Shown here in pieces: positions 7,708 through 15,979 of a DNA stretch of 64,000 bases; positions within the stretch are counted from its first letter, which is position 1, and every line of letters starts with the position of its first letter. Position numbers and translations under genes: made by a program. The stretch comes from an uncultured Oscillospiraceae bacterium. GTDB lineage: Bacteria > Bacillota > Clostridia > Oscillospirales > Oscillospiraceae. The notes beneath the pieces were generated by a model. The model was not told the DNA's origin, ran no database searches, and saw only the letters and a program-made list of their open reading frames with translations. The stretch lies in assembly GCA_934565655.1 (NCBI GenBank), contig CAKTIE010000009.1:1-64000 (forward strand). Reading direction: 5' to 3'.

Positions 7708-8589
7708 ATGGAGACAGCACGGTGCAGAGCATTTCTGGCGGCGGCAGAGACGGGCAGCTTTTCCAAGGCAGCGGAGGCGCTGAGCTATACGCCCTCCGGC
7801 GTGAATCAGCTGGTGACGGCGCTGGAAAAGGAGCTGGGCTTCCCGGTGTTCCGCCGGAATACCAAGGGCGTGACGCTGACGGAGAACGGCGAGCTGCTGC
7901 TGCCCACGGTGCGGGAGTTCCTGCGGCAGGAGGATCGGATCTTCGAGTTGTCGGCGGAGATGAACGGACTGCTGATCGGCAGCGTTACCATCGCCTCCTA
8001 TTCCAGCATCGCCACCCATTGGCTGCCGTCGGTGATCCGGGCGTTCCAGCAGGACTATCCCCAGATCCGCATCAAACTGATGGAGGGCATCTGGCAGGAG
8101 GTGGCCAAATGGCTGGATGACCGTGCGGCGGATATCGGCTTCCTCAGCTATCAGGAGGGGATGCCCTATGATTTTATTCCCCTGGCGGAGGATCCCATGC
8201 TGGCGGTGCTGCCTCGGAATCATCCGCTGGCCGAGGCGGAGGTCTATCCCCTGGAGAACTGCAAGTATGACCGCTTCATCATGCCGGCGCTGGGCTGTGA
8301 TGACGACATAGAGGCGCTGTTTTTACAGAACGGCATCGAGCCGAATGTGCAGTTTACCACGCTGGAGAGTTTCTCTGTGATGTCCATGGTGGAGCAGGGC
8401 CTGGGTATGAGCATCATGAACCAGCTGATCACCGAGAAGCGCATCTGTGATATTGCCATGCTGCCTCTGGATCCGCCCTCGTACTGCACGCTGGGCGTGG
8501 CCATGAACTCCAAGGCGGATGTGTCCCCGGCGGTGAAGATGTTCCTGAAATATGCCGTCAGAATGCTGACGAAGAAAACGACCGCATAA
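7708..8589 (+). CDS. LysR-family transcriptional regulator
   Basis: A 293-residue LysR protein: N-terminal winged helix (METARCRAFLAAAETGSFSKAAEAL, so written as residues 1-25, then TPSGVNQLVTALE) followed by a periplasmic-binding-like effector domain from about residue 88. The ATG at 7708 is chosen because GAGGAGGAA precedes it. It is transcribed divergently from small membrane protein 2, the classic arrangement for a LysR target, and the same promoter block also precedes small membrane protein 1. Effector unknown. Confidence 0.88.
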   Translation: METARCRAFLAAAETGSFSKAAEALSYTPSGVNQLVTALEKELGFPVFRRNTKGVTLTENGELLLPTVREFLRQEDRIFELSAEMNGLLIGSVTIASYSSIATHWLPSVIRAFQQDYPQIRIKLMEGIWQEVAKWLDDRAADIGFLSYQEGMPYDFIPLAEDPMLAVLPRNHPLAEAEVYPLENCKYDRFIMPALGCDDDIEALFLQNGIEPNVQFTTLESFSVMSMVEQGLGMSIMNQLITEKRICDIAMLPLDPPSYCTLGVAMNSKADVSPAVKMFLKYAVRMLTKKTTA

Positions 8590-8591
8590 AG

Positions 8592-8626
8592 AAAAACGCC
8601 AAATGCGAAAGCATTTGGCGTTTTTT
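8592..8626. terminator. Bidirectional terminator, LysR gene and tRNA operon
   Basis: A 15-bp perfect stem (8592-8606 with 8611-8625, loop gaaa) has A- and T-runs on its two sides. It directly abuts the encoded CCA of tRNA-Glu, so it ends both the LysR transcript and the minus-strand tRNA transcript. Confidence 0.9.
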
Positions 8627-8700
8627 GGTGACCCGTACCGGATTCGAACCGATGTTAAAGGCGTGAGAGGCCTCTGTCTTAACCACTTGACCAACGGGCC
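8626..8700 (-). tRNA. tRNA-Glu (anticodon CUC)
   Basis: Read on the minus strand: acceptor stem GGCCCGT paired with ACGGGTC, discriminator A, encoded CCA. The anticodon stem GAGGC/GCCTT encloses the loop CTCTCAC, giving anticodon CTC (codon GAG). The T-arm has the usual GGTTCGAATCC. It is the second gene of a two-tRNA transcript. Confidence 0.95.
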
Positions 8701-8743
8701 ATATAGAAAATCACCGGCGGTTGGGTCGGTGATTCGCTATAAT

Positions 8744-8819
8744 TGGTACACCTTCAGGGACTCGAACCCTGGACACCCTGATTAAGAGTCAGGTGCTCTA
8801 CCAACTGAGCTAAAGGTGC
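8744..8819 (-). tRNA. tRNA-Lys (anticodon CUU)
   Basis: Minus strand: acceptor GCACCTT paired with AAGGTGT (a G-U pair at the end), discriminator A, encoded CCA. The anticodon stem CCTGA/TCAGG encloses CTCTTAA, giving anticodon CTT (codon AAG). The D-arm (TAGCTCAGTTGGTAGAGC) and T-arm (GGGTTCGAGTCCC) are canonical. Confidence 0.96.
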
Positions 8820-8839
8820 ATATCCTTCAGAACAGTGCC

Positions 8840-8868
8840 ATTATAACCGATTACTCCGCGTTTTGCAA
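8840..8868 (-). promoter_or_regulatory. Promoter of the tRNA-Lys/tRNA-Glu operon
   Basis: Minus strand: TTGCAA (8868-8863), 17-bp spacer, perfect TATAAT (8845-8840), about 20 bp before tRNA-Lys. Confidence 0.85.
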
Positions 8869-8904
8869 GTCTTTTTTGAAAAAAACCGCGGTTTTTGCGC
8901 AGAA

Positions 8905-8933
8905 AAAAATGCACCCGATGCAGGTGCATTTTT
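8905..8933 (-). terminator. Terminator after the membrane HTH regulator
   Basis: An 11-bp stem (8905-8915 with 8923-8933) with A/T runs begins three bases past the stop codon of the minus-strand gene. Confidence 0.8.
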
Positions 8934-8935
8934 CT

Positions 8936-9931
8936 TTATCGCTTGCTTCGCTGGATCAGGTTCACCACCAGCATCACCGCGGAGTACAGCACACCGGCGA
9001 TGGCCCAGATGAACCAGCTGTATCTGGCCTGCCCGTTGCTGGAGGGGCCGAAGGTGTACCACATGAAGAGAGCCGTCACCAGCAGCCAGTACACGGTGCT
9101 GACCGCGCCCTTGATGCTGCGGCGGGATTTCTGCTGGCGGGTATAGTCACCCTCCTCCAGCAGCCGCTCCATAGAAGACTGGATGGTGCCGCCATAGGTG
9201 AAGGCCACACAGCCCATACCGGCGATGATCAGCAGCAGGCACACCGCCGCCACATACACAACGTCGGCGGTCTCCATGCACATGGAGACGAACAGCGGCA
9301 CCGCCGACAGGATGCACAGCACTGTGCCGATGATGTTCAGCCGGGAATAGGCGGCGGCAAAGCTCTGCTTGCGCTCCTTTACCATGCCGCTGACGCCGTA
9401 CTCCGTCTCGAAGGGTACTTCCTCCAGAAAGTCGAAGTCCCGCACTTTGGCGGAGCAGGTGAAGAACAGCGTCACGCCGATGGCCACCAGCACCAGCAGC
9501 ACGCACAGGCCGATACCGGCCGCGGCGTTTTCGGAAATACCGAAGCGGGACAGCTCGCTCATGGCGGCCAGCATCAGCAGCGCCACAGGGGAGATGATGC
9601 ACAGGAAGGTGACCAGCGCGATCTTCGGCGCGGCCTCCCGCCGCAGCGCCAGATAGGCGGAGGCCTCCTCCATGGTGACCCGCCGCAGGGGCGGTTCGTC
9701 CACCGGCTCGCTCTGGGTATGCTCCTCGATCTCTATTTCGTCCTTCAGCAGGAAGTCGGTGGTGACGCCGAACAGGCGGCTCATCTGCACCACCTTATCC
9801 ATATCGGGGATGGACTGCGCGCTCTCCCACTTGGAGACCGACTGACGGCTGACGTTCAGCTGTGCGGCCAGTTCCTCCTGCGACCAACCGGCCTTCTTTC
9901 GTAATGTCATGATTTTGTCCGCTAAGATCAT
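8936..9931 (-). CDS. XRE-type HTH regulator with membrane domain
   Basis: A 331-residue protein. Residues 1-65 are a Cro/C1 helix-turn-helix (TLRKKAGWSQEELAAQL, then SRQSVSKWE). The rest holds about six hydrophobic segments (near 108-130, 143-165, 203-220, 227-250, 281-297, 307-325), so the DNA-binding part is tethered to the membrane. Such proteins are common in Clostridia and are thought to respond to membrane or peptide signals; its targets are unknown. The ATG at 9931 follows AGGAGGAG. A longer frame to 10006 is rejected. Confidence 0.82.
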   Translation of the reverse strand: MILADKIMTLRKKAGWSQEELAAQLNVSRQSVSKWESAQSIPDMDKVVQMSRLFGVTTDFLLKDEIEIEEHTQSEPVDEPPLRRVTMEEASAYLALRREAAPKIALVTFLCIISPVALLMLAAMSELSRFGISENAAAGIGLCVLLVLVAIGVTLFFTCSAKVRDFDFLEEVPFETEYGVSGMVKERKQSFAAAYSRLNIIGTVLCILSAVPLFVSMCMETADVVYVAAVCLLLIIAGMGCVAFTYGGTIQSSMERLLEEGDYTRQQKSRRSIKGAVSTVYWLLVTALFMWYTFGPSSNGQARYSWFIWAIAGVLYSAVMLVVNLIQRSKR

Positions 9932-9951
9932 AATGGGCTCCTCCTGAATTT

Positions 9952-9989
9952 GGTATGCGCCGCAGCGCTTTTGTTGTGGATAGCATACC
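9952..9989 (-). promoter_or_regulatory. Dyad upstream of the membrane HTH gene, possible operator
   Basis: Arms GGTATGC (9952-9958) and GCATACC (9983-9989) form a 7-bp inverted repeat with a 24-bp gap, just before the start of the HTH gene. Autoregulation is a guess from position. Confidence 0.35.
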
Positions 9990-10063
9990 TGATCTTGCGT
10001 TTGCACACCAGAAAGTAGGCTTGGAGATCTGTCAACCAGCGGTTGCGTTTGGGAAAAATGCCG

Positions 10064-11680
10064 CTATTTTCGGGCGATTTCCCGGAAAAAGGCCAGCGCC
10101 TCGGCCTGGAACGCCTCCGGCGTGGCGGAGGTGTTCACCAGCACGTCGGTGCAGTGGGTGCGGTAGAAAGCATCGTCCTTCTGGGCGGCCACCCGCAGCC
10201 GGGCGTACTCCTCGGTGATGCCGTCACGGGCCATGATGCGGCGGACGCGATCCTCCGCCGGGGCAATGACCGCCAGCGTCCGGTCGCAGAGCTTGGCAAG
10301 GCCGGACTCCACCAGATTGATGGCGTCGATACCCATGATGGGAGCGGGGGAGAGGGCCATGCGCCGATCCAGCTCACGGGGCAGCTGGTCATAGATGATG
10401 GCGTTGAGCCGGTTCAGCTGCGCCGCGTCACCGAACACCAGCGTGCCCAGCTTCTGACGATCCAGCTGGCCGTCAGGGGTGAACACGTCACCAAAGGCGG
10501 CGGTGATGGCACCGCGCAGATCATTGTCGGTGCGCAGCATCTCGTGATAGATGGCATCGCAGTCCAGCACGCAGCCGCCCAGCTGCTCCAGCGCCCGCAG
10601 GGCGCTGGTCTTGCCCGCGCCGGTGGGGCCGGTGATGCCCACCACCAGCGGACGGGGCGCTTCGATCACATGGAAGCCCGCCGCCTTTTTCAGCCGGTTG
10701 CTGACGGCCAGTCCCAGCCCGCTCTCGTCGGGGCACTGGGCGAAGATCTCCGGCACGTCGGTGTCATCAAAGGTGCGCAGCGCGTCAAACACATGCCGGG
10801 CCTGGGCCAGCTTGTCGGCGGCAGGGCCGAGACGGTGGATGATATGTCCTTCAAATAAGGGGGCGTATTCGTCAAAGCAGATGACGCCGCTGTCCGCGGT
10901 CAGATGGGCGGCGATGTAGGCGGCGGAAGCGCCGGGCGTGCCGGTGATGACGGTGACGGGAGCCTTGGGGGCATAGTGGCGGTATTTCATACCGGGGGCC
11001 TTGGCCTTTTCGCCATCCGCCAGCTTCTGACGTACTGCCTTGTCCACGGCCACCTCACCCAGCACCTCCTCCAGCGCTTCCAGCGGCAGTCCGCCGGGAC
11101 GGAGGAGACGGGGCGGCGTCACCGTCAGGTCGATGATGGTGCTCTCCACGCCCACGGCGCAGGGGCCGCCGTCCACGATGCCGTCGATCTTGCCGTCCAT
11201 ATCCTCTAGCATATGCCGGGCCGTGGTGGGGCTGGGCCGTCCGGAGGTGTTGCCGCTGGGCGCGGCCACGGGGATGCCGGATTCACGGATGATGGCCAGC
11301 GTCATGGGATGATCGGGGCAGCGCACACCCACCGTGTCAAGTCCGCCGGTGGTGCGCAGGGGCACATTGTCCCGGCGGGGCAGGATCATGGTGAGCGGCC
11401 CCGGCCAGAACCGCTTCGCCAGCGCGTAGGCCTCCGGCGGGATATCGCGGCAGTACCGCTCCAGCCAGTCCGCGCCGGGGACATGGAGGATCAGAGGGTT
11501 GTCCTGGGGACGGCCCTTTGCCTCGAAAATATGCAGCACGGCCGTTTCATTGAGAGCATCGGCTCCGAGACCGTACACCGTCTCGGTGGGGATGCCCAGC
11601 AGGCCGCCCCGCCGCAATATGGCGGCGGCTCCCGTAATGGCGTTTTTGTCCTTTTCAGGGTGGAATACAATGGTTTCCAC
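10064..11680 (-). CDS. Fused threonylcarbamoyl-AMP synthase (Sua5) and dephospho-CoA kinase (CoaE)
   Basis: A single 538-residue frame joins two enzymes. Residues 1 to about 195 are a YrdC/TsaC domain (IPTETVYGLGADA, GRPQDNPLI) that makes threonylcarbamoyl-AMP for tRNA t6A. Residues of about 200-330 match the extra Sua5 domain. From about 343 there is a complete dephospho-CoA kinase: P-loop GITGPTGAGKT, DCDAIYHEML, and R-rich lid (RVRRIMARDG), the last step of CoA synthesis. Start GTG at 11680 with GAGG upstream. No frameshift is needed, so the fusion is real unless there is internal initiation. Confidence 0.9.
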   Translation of the reverse strand: METIVFHPEKDKNAITGAAAILRRGGLLGIPTETVYGLGADALNETAVLHIFEAKGRPQDNPLILHVPGADWLERYCRDIPPEAYALAKRFWPGPLTMILPRRDNVPLRTTGGLDTVGVRCPDHPMTLAIIRESGIPVAAPSGNTSGRPSPTTARHMLEDMDGKIDGIVDGGPCAVGVESTIIDLTVTPPRLLRPGGLPLEALEEVLGEVAVDKAVRQKLADGEKAKAPGMKYRHYAPKAPVTVITGTPGASAAYIAAHLTADSGVICFDEYAPLFEGHIIHRLGPAADKLAQARHVFDALRTFDDTDVPEIFAQCPDESGLGLAVSNRLKKAAGFHVIEAPRPLVVGITGPTGAGKTSALRALEQLGGCVLDCDAIYHEMLRTDNDLRGAITAAFGDVFTPDGQLDRQKLGTLVFGDAAQLNRLNAIIYDQLPRELDRRMALSPAPIMGIDAINLVESGLAKLCDRTLAVIAPAEDRVRRIMARDGITEEYARLRVAAQKDDAFYRTHCTDVLVNTSATPEAFQAEALAFFREIARK

Positions 11681-11708
11681 GATCCGAACCTCATTTCTTC
11701 TACTTTTT

Positions 11709-11850
11709 GCACCGAAAGCCTCCCCTGTGTAAGGGGAGGTGGCAGCTGCGGCGGCATAGCCTCCGAGATCGGGGCGTCAGATAGCCGACAATCCCCCAGT
11801 CTCGGCTGACGCCGAGACAGCCCCCTTTACACAAGGGGGCCTTTGGGTGC
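11709..11850. repeat. Palindromic dispersed repeat (about 142 bp)
   Basis: The ends are inverted copies: GCACCGAAAGCCTCCCC at 11709 and its imperfect complement ending in GGGTGC at 11850, each containing a GTGTAA/TTACAC core between C and G runs. The interior holds another dyad (gtctcggc/gccgagac). The ends TGTGTAAGGGG and TTTACACAAGGGGG match, from memory, a repeat scattered through genomes of gut Oscillospiraceae. It lies in the gap between two minus-strand genes and could fold into a long RNA hairpin. Confidence 0.7.
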
Positions 11851-11867
11851 CATGGTTTTAATGATTC

Positions 11868-12506
11868 TTAAAGACCCAATTCCTCGCCTACCAGCACCAC
11901 CTTGATGCGGCCGGGGATCTTGGAGAACCGGGTGGTGACGATCTGGGCGCAGCAGCAGTCGGGGCTGGTGCAGTCGCCGCACTGGCCGGTGACGGCGCAG
12001 GGGGTCTTGACATCGAAGCGCTGGACGTTGGCGGGGGCGGCAATGTGGCGGGCGCGGGACATGGCGCTGTCCAGATCACCGGCCACCTTATTCATACCGG
12101 CCACCACGATGACCTGTCTGGGGCCGAAGCACAGGGCGGCCACGCGGTTGCCCATGCCGTCGATGTTCACCAGCTGGCCATCCTCGGAGATGGCGTTGCT
12201 GCTCATGAGGAAGGTGTCGCAGGTCAGGGCCTGACGCAGCATGTCCATGCGCTCGTCAGGGGTCCTGGCGGTATCGCGGTCGATGAGGGACTGGCCCCGC
12301 TGGCGCAGGCGATCCTTGATGCCCAGCTCGTCCACAGTGGCCACGCCGCCCCAGCTGACCACGTCGCCGGCGGGGATCAGCTCCAGCACCTTTTCCACGG
12401 CTTCTTCGGCGGTGGGACAGTAGTAGGCGTCAAACTGCCGCTTCTTCATGGCCTTGACAACATTGGGGCCGGACTTGTCATAGTGCATTTTCATAGGTGC
12501 TAACAT
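11868..12506 (-). CDS. LUD-domain protein (LutC/YkgG-like)
   Basis: A 212-residue LUD-domain protein (motifs VVSWGGVATVDELGI, SSNAISEDGQLVNIDG, VAGMNKV). LUD proteins include LutC, part of an Fe-S lactate oxidation complex, but stand-alone versions like this are widespread in Clostridia and have no proven role. The C-terminal part has a cluster of cysteines (CAVTGQCGDCTSPDCCCAQ), which suggests a metal or Fe-S site and is not in LutC proper. GAAGGGAG precedes the ATG. It lies 17 bp after prfA and probably closes that operon. Confidence 0.8.
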   Translation of the reverse strand: MLAPMKMHYDKSGPNVVKAMKKRQFDAYYCPTAEEAVEKVLELIPAGDVVSWGGVATVDELGIKDRLRQRGQSLIDRDTARTPDERMDMLRQALTCDTFLMSSNAISEDGQLVNIDGMGNRVAALCFGPRQVIVVAGMNKVAGDLDSAMSRARHIAAPANVQRFDVKTPCAVTGQCGDCTSPDCCCAQIVTTRFSKIPGRIKVVLVGEELGL

Positions 12507-12523
12507 GGTGATTTGCTCCCTTC

Positions 12524-13591
12524 TTATTCTGCGCCCTCTTGCAGGCGCTGTGTCTGTTGATTCAGGGTCAGTGCGTCGATCAGGGGATCGAGATCGCCGT
12601 TCATGATGGCGGCGATGTTGAAATTCTTATTGTCGCCTGTGAGCCGGTGGTCGGTGACACGGTTCTGAGGGAAGTTATAGGTGCGGATCTTGCCGCTGCG
12701 GTCGCCGGTGCCCACCTGAGACTTCCGCTCCCTGGCGATGGCGGCGTTCTGCCGCTCCTGCTCTGCCTCATACAGGCGGGAGCGCAGGATCTTCATGGCC
12801 CGCTCCTTATTCTTATACTGGCTGCGCTCGTCCTGACACTCCACCACCGTGCCGGTGGGCAGGTGGGTGATGCGGATGGCGGACTCGGTCTTGTTGACGT
12901 GCTGGCCGCCTGCGCCGCTGGAGCGGTAGGTGTCGATCTGCAAGTCCTTGGGGTCGATGGAGAACTCCACCTCCTCCGCCTCGGGCATGACGGCCACGGT
13001 GGCGGCGGAGGTCTGGATGCGGCCGGAGGACTCCGTCTCCGGCACACGCTGCACCCGGTGGGTGCCTGCCTCGAATTTCAGGCGGGAGTAAGCGCCCGCG
13101 CCCTCCACGGTGGCCACGGCTTCCTTGACACCGCCCAGCTCCGTCTCGTTGAGGGACACCACGTCCAGCGTGAAGCCCCGCCGCTCGGCATACATGGAAT
13201 ACATCCGCAGCAGGTCGGCGGCAAACAGCGCGCCCTCCTCGCCGCCGATGCCGGCCCGGATCTCCAGCACCACGTTCTTGTCGTCGTTGGGGTCACGGGG
13301 CAGCAGCAGACGCTTCAGCTCCTCCGTCAGCCGTTCCCGCTCCGCCTTGGCGGCTGACAGCTCCTCCTGTCCCAACTCCTTCAACTCAGGGTCGGACAGC
13401 ATTTCCGTGGCGGCGGCGATGTCGGCTTCCGCGCGGGCGTAGGCCCGGTAGGCTTCCGCTACCGGCGTCAGCTCCTTCTGCTCGCGGCTCAGCTTTGTCA
13501 TGGCGTCCCGGTCGCTGTATACCGCCGGGTCGGACAGCTGCCGCTCCACTTCGTCCAGACGGCGGACGATCTTTTCCAGCTTATCCAACAT
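12524..13591 (-). CDS. prfA: Peptide chain release factor 1
   Basis: A 355-residue class I release factor. The GGQ motif that triggers peptide release is in SSGAGGQHVNKTES near residue 230, and the C-terminal TGDRSGKIRTYNFPQNRVTDHR is typical of RF1 (written as about residues 288-309). RF1 reads UAA and UAG. The ATG at 13591 (MLDKLEKIV) is chosen; a longer frame to 13732 only runs through the flavodoxin gene. The start overlaps the upstream flavodoxin gene by 11 bp, which suggests coupling. Confidence 0.95.
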   Translation of the reverse strand: MLDKLEKIVRRLDEVERQLSDPAVYSDRDAMTKLSREQKELTPVAEAYRAYARAEADIAAATEMLSDPELKELGQEELSAAKAERERLTEELKRLLLPRDPNDDKNVVLEIRAGIGGEEGALFAADLLRMYSMYAERRGFTLDVVSLNETELGGVKEAVATVEGAGAYSRLKFEAGTHRVQRVPETESSGRIQTSAATVAVMPEAEEVEFSIDPKDLQIDTYRSSGAGGQHVNKTESAIRITHLPTGTVVECQDERSQYKNKERAMKILRSRLYEAEQERQNAAIARERKSQVGTGDRSGKIRTYNFPQNRVTDHRLTGDNKNFNIAAIMNGDLDPLIDALTLNQQTQRLQEGAE

Positions 13592-14078
13592 GGCCGGTCT
13601 CCAGATACTTCTGCACGTCGGAAATGAACTTGTCCCGCCAGAAGGTGTAGCCCACGCTGCCGGGCTGGAGGGAGACCTCCAGAATGTGCTTTTCAGCGGT
13701 GTAGAGGTCCAACTGGTCATAGACGCTCTCACAGCGGCGGTTGCCGCTGCGGGTCAGCACATAGGCCACACGGGACATCTCCAGCCCGCGGCGTTTCAAA
13801 AGGCCGCGGATGGGGCTGGAGCAGCGGCCGCCCCACACGGGGGTGCCCACGATCACCAGCTTATAGTCCTCGATATTCCGCTCGGTGGTGAAGGGCTTCA
13901 GCGGGGCGGTGGTGCGGCGCATGGCGTCCTTACCGGCCCGCAGGCGGCCGCGCCAGCCGTTGCGGTCGGCGCCGTCGTCGATGGCCACGATCTCCGCGCC
14001 TACCGCGTCGGCGATCTCCTTCATGGCGCGGCGGGTGTTGCCGCTGAATGAGTAATAGATACACAATACGTCGCTCAT
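13581..14078 (-). CDS. Flavodoxin-family protein
   Basis: A 165-residue flavodoxin-like protein. The start MSDVLCIYYSFSGNTRRA carries the phosphate-binding loop (SFSGNT), and VIVGTPVWGG the second FMN contact. It probably binds FMN and acts as a low-potential electron carrier or small reductase; the partner is unknown. The start is ATG at 14078; the longer frame to 14264 is antisense-like noise inside the ABC-F gene. It sits two bases after the ABC-F stop and overlaps prfA. Confidence 0.85.
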   Translation of the reverse strand: MSDVLCIYYSFSGNTRRAMKEIADAVGAEIVAIDDGADRNGWRGRLRAGKDAMRRTTAPLKPFTTERNIEDYKLVIVGTPVWGGRCSSPIRGLLKRRGLEMSRVAYVLTRSGNRRCESVYDQLDLYTAEKHILEVSLQPGSVGYTFWRDKFISDVQKYLETGHVG

Positions 14079-14080
14079 AG

Positions 14081-15973
14081 TCAAGATTCCTCCAATGCCA
14101 GGGACAGTTCCTCCCAGCGGGCCATTTCCTGTTCCAGCCGGGCTTCCGTCTCCTGCTTCTGCGTGAATAGCTCGTTCAGTTTGCCTGCGTCGCAGGCGTT
14201 GGCGGCCATGGCCTCGTCCAGCGCCGCCAGTTCCTTTTCCAATTTGGCGATGCCGGTCTCGCAAATGGTCAGCTGCCGCCGGGCTGCCTGCTGGCTGCGA
14301 TTGCCGCGGCTCTGGCGGGTGTCGCCCTTCTTTACCGGGGCCGCAGGCTCCGGCTTCGGCTCCGCCGCCTTCATGGCGCGGTACTGGGCAAAGCCCATGG
14401 GATAGTCGGTGATGGTGCCGTCCGCCAGCTCCCAGATGCGGGTGGCGAAGCGGTTGATGAAGTAGCGGTCGTGGCTGACGAACAGCAGCGTGCCGTCAAA
14501 GGCCTCCACCGCCTCCTCCACCCACTCCCGGCTGGCGATGTCCAGATGGTTTGTAGGCTCGTCCAGGATGAGGAAGTTGATCTCCTCGTCCATCAGCATG
14601 CACAGCCGCAGGCGGCTCAGCTCGCCGCCGGACAGGACACTGACGGATTTGAACACATCCTCCCCCTGGAACTGATAAGCCGCCAGACGGTTCCGGGCGC
14701 TCTGGGGCGTGATGTTCTTCTTGGCGTACAGCATGGTGTCCACCAGATTGCGCTCCGGGTGGTCGAAGTGGATGACCTGCTCCAGATAAGCCCACTTCAC
14801 CGACGGCCCCAGACGGATGGAGCCGCCGTCGCAGCTCTCCCGCCCCGTCAGCATATTGAGGAGCGTGGTCTTGCCGGTGCCGTTCTCACCGATGAGGGCG
14901 ATGCGCTCGCCGCCCTCCACCCGCAGGTATACGTCGGAGAACAGCGTCCGCTGGTCGAAGGCCTTCGTCACGCCGCGGAATTGCAGCACCTCGTCGCCCT
15001 TGAACTCACGGCTGGCGAAGCGTGCGTCCATCTTCTTGGCCTTGGTGGGTCTGGTGGTGGTGCGCATGCGCTCGATGCGCTTCTCCATGCTGAAGGCCCG
15101 CTTGTGGAGGGCGTCGTTGCCCATGAAGGCCCACAGGTGCATCTGCTCGGCGGCCTTTTCCAGCTGCTGGATCTTGGCCTGCTCCTTCAGATACTGCTTC
15201 ATCCGCTCCTGATAGCGGCGCTCCTTTTCCACAGCGTAGAAGCTGTAATTGCCGCTGTAAAACTCCGCCTTGCCGTCGGACACCTCAATGACGCGGGACA
15301 CGGTGCGGTCCAGGAAATAGCGGTCATGGCTGATGGCCACCACCGTGCCGTGGAACTTGCGGAGGTACTCCTCCAGCCATTCCGTGGCCTGTAAGTCCAG
15401 ATGGTTGGTGGGCTCGTCCAGCAGCAGAATGTCCGTGTCCTCCAGGATCAGCCGCCCCAGATTCACGCGGGTCTTTTCGCCGCCGGACAGCTGGTCAAAG
15501 AGCTTTTGCCGCATATCACCGTCGATGGACAGGCCGTTGGCCACCTTGTTCTTGGCGGTGGCGGTATCGTAGCCGCCCAGCGCCTCGAAGCTGGCGGTCA
15601 GGTGATCGTACCGCCGCAGCATGGCGCTGTCGCTCTCGCCCTTTGCCATCCGGTCGGTCAGCTCGTCCATCTCGGCCTTCAGGGCCTGCATCCGCTCAAA
15701 GGCGGAGTCCAGCACGTCCTCCACCGTGTATCCGGCGGGATAGACGGGAATCTGGGAGATGAGCCCGATCCGCCGCCCAGTGGCAATGACGATCTGGCCG
15801 CTGTCCGGCTCCAGCTCGCCGGTCAGCAGGCGGAACAGCGTGGTCTTGCCCGCGCCGTTCTTGCCCAGCAGGCCCACCCGTTCGCCGGTGTCCACCTGAA
15901 AGGTGATGCCGTCCAGTATTTTCTTTTCCAGATCGAAGGACTTGACAACGTCCTTCACAGAAATGTCTACCAT
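14081..15973 (-). CDS. ABC-F family ATP-binding protein
   Basis: A 630-residue soluble protein with two ABC ATPase domains and no membrane segment. Walker A motifs are GKNGAGKTT (near 37) and GENGTGKTT (near 362). Signatures LSGGEKTR and LSGGELSR and two copies of LLDEPTNHLD or LILDEPTNHLD complete it. A charged linker of about 240-310 joins the domains, and a coiled-coil tail occupies about 550-630, as in YfmR/Uup-like translation factors. ABC-F proteins act on stalled ribosomes, and some give antibiotic protection; which applies here is unknown. It sits six bases after murF. Confidence 0.9.
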   Translation of the reverse strand: MVDISVKDVVKSFDLEKKILDGITFQVDTGERVGLLGKNGAGKTTLFRLLTGELEPDSGQIVIATGRRIGLISQIPVYPAGYTVEDVLDSAFERMQALKAEMDELTDRMAKGESDSAMLRRYDHLTASFEALGGYDTATAKNKVANGLSIDGDMRQKLFDQLSGGEKTRVNLGRLILEDTDILLLDEPTNHLDLQATEWLEEYLRKFHGTVVAISHDRYFLDRTVSRVIEVSDGKAEFYSGNYSFYAVEKERRYQERMKQYLKEQAKIQQLEKAAEQMHLWAFMGNDALHKRAFSMEKRIERMRTTTRPTKAKKMDARFASREFKGDEVLQFRGVTKAFDQRTLFSDVYLRVEGGERIALIGENGTGKTTLLNMLTGRESCDGGSIRLGPSVKWAYLEQVIHFDHPERNLVDTMLYAKKNITPQSARNRLAAYQFQGEDVFKSVSVLSGGELSRLRLCMLMDEEINFLILDEPTNHLDIASREWVEEAVEAFDGTLLFVSHDRYFINRFATRIWELADGTITDYPMGFAQYRAMKAAEPKPEPAAPVKKGDTRQSRGNRSQQAARRQLTICETGIAKLEKELAALDEAMAANACDAGKLNELFTQKQETEARLEQEMARWEELSLALEES

Positions 15974-15979
15974 AAAAAT

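Noticed and set aside
13581..14264. Longer start for the flavodoxin gene
   Set aside because: The added N-terminus is Arg/Gly-rich, overlaps the ABC-F gene and lacks a ribosome site; the ATG at 14078 begins a typical flavodoxin strand.
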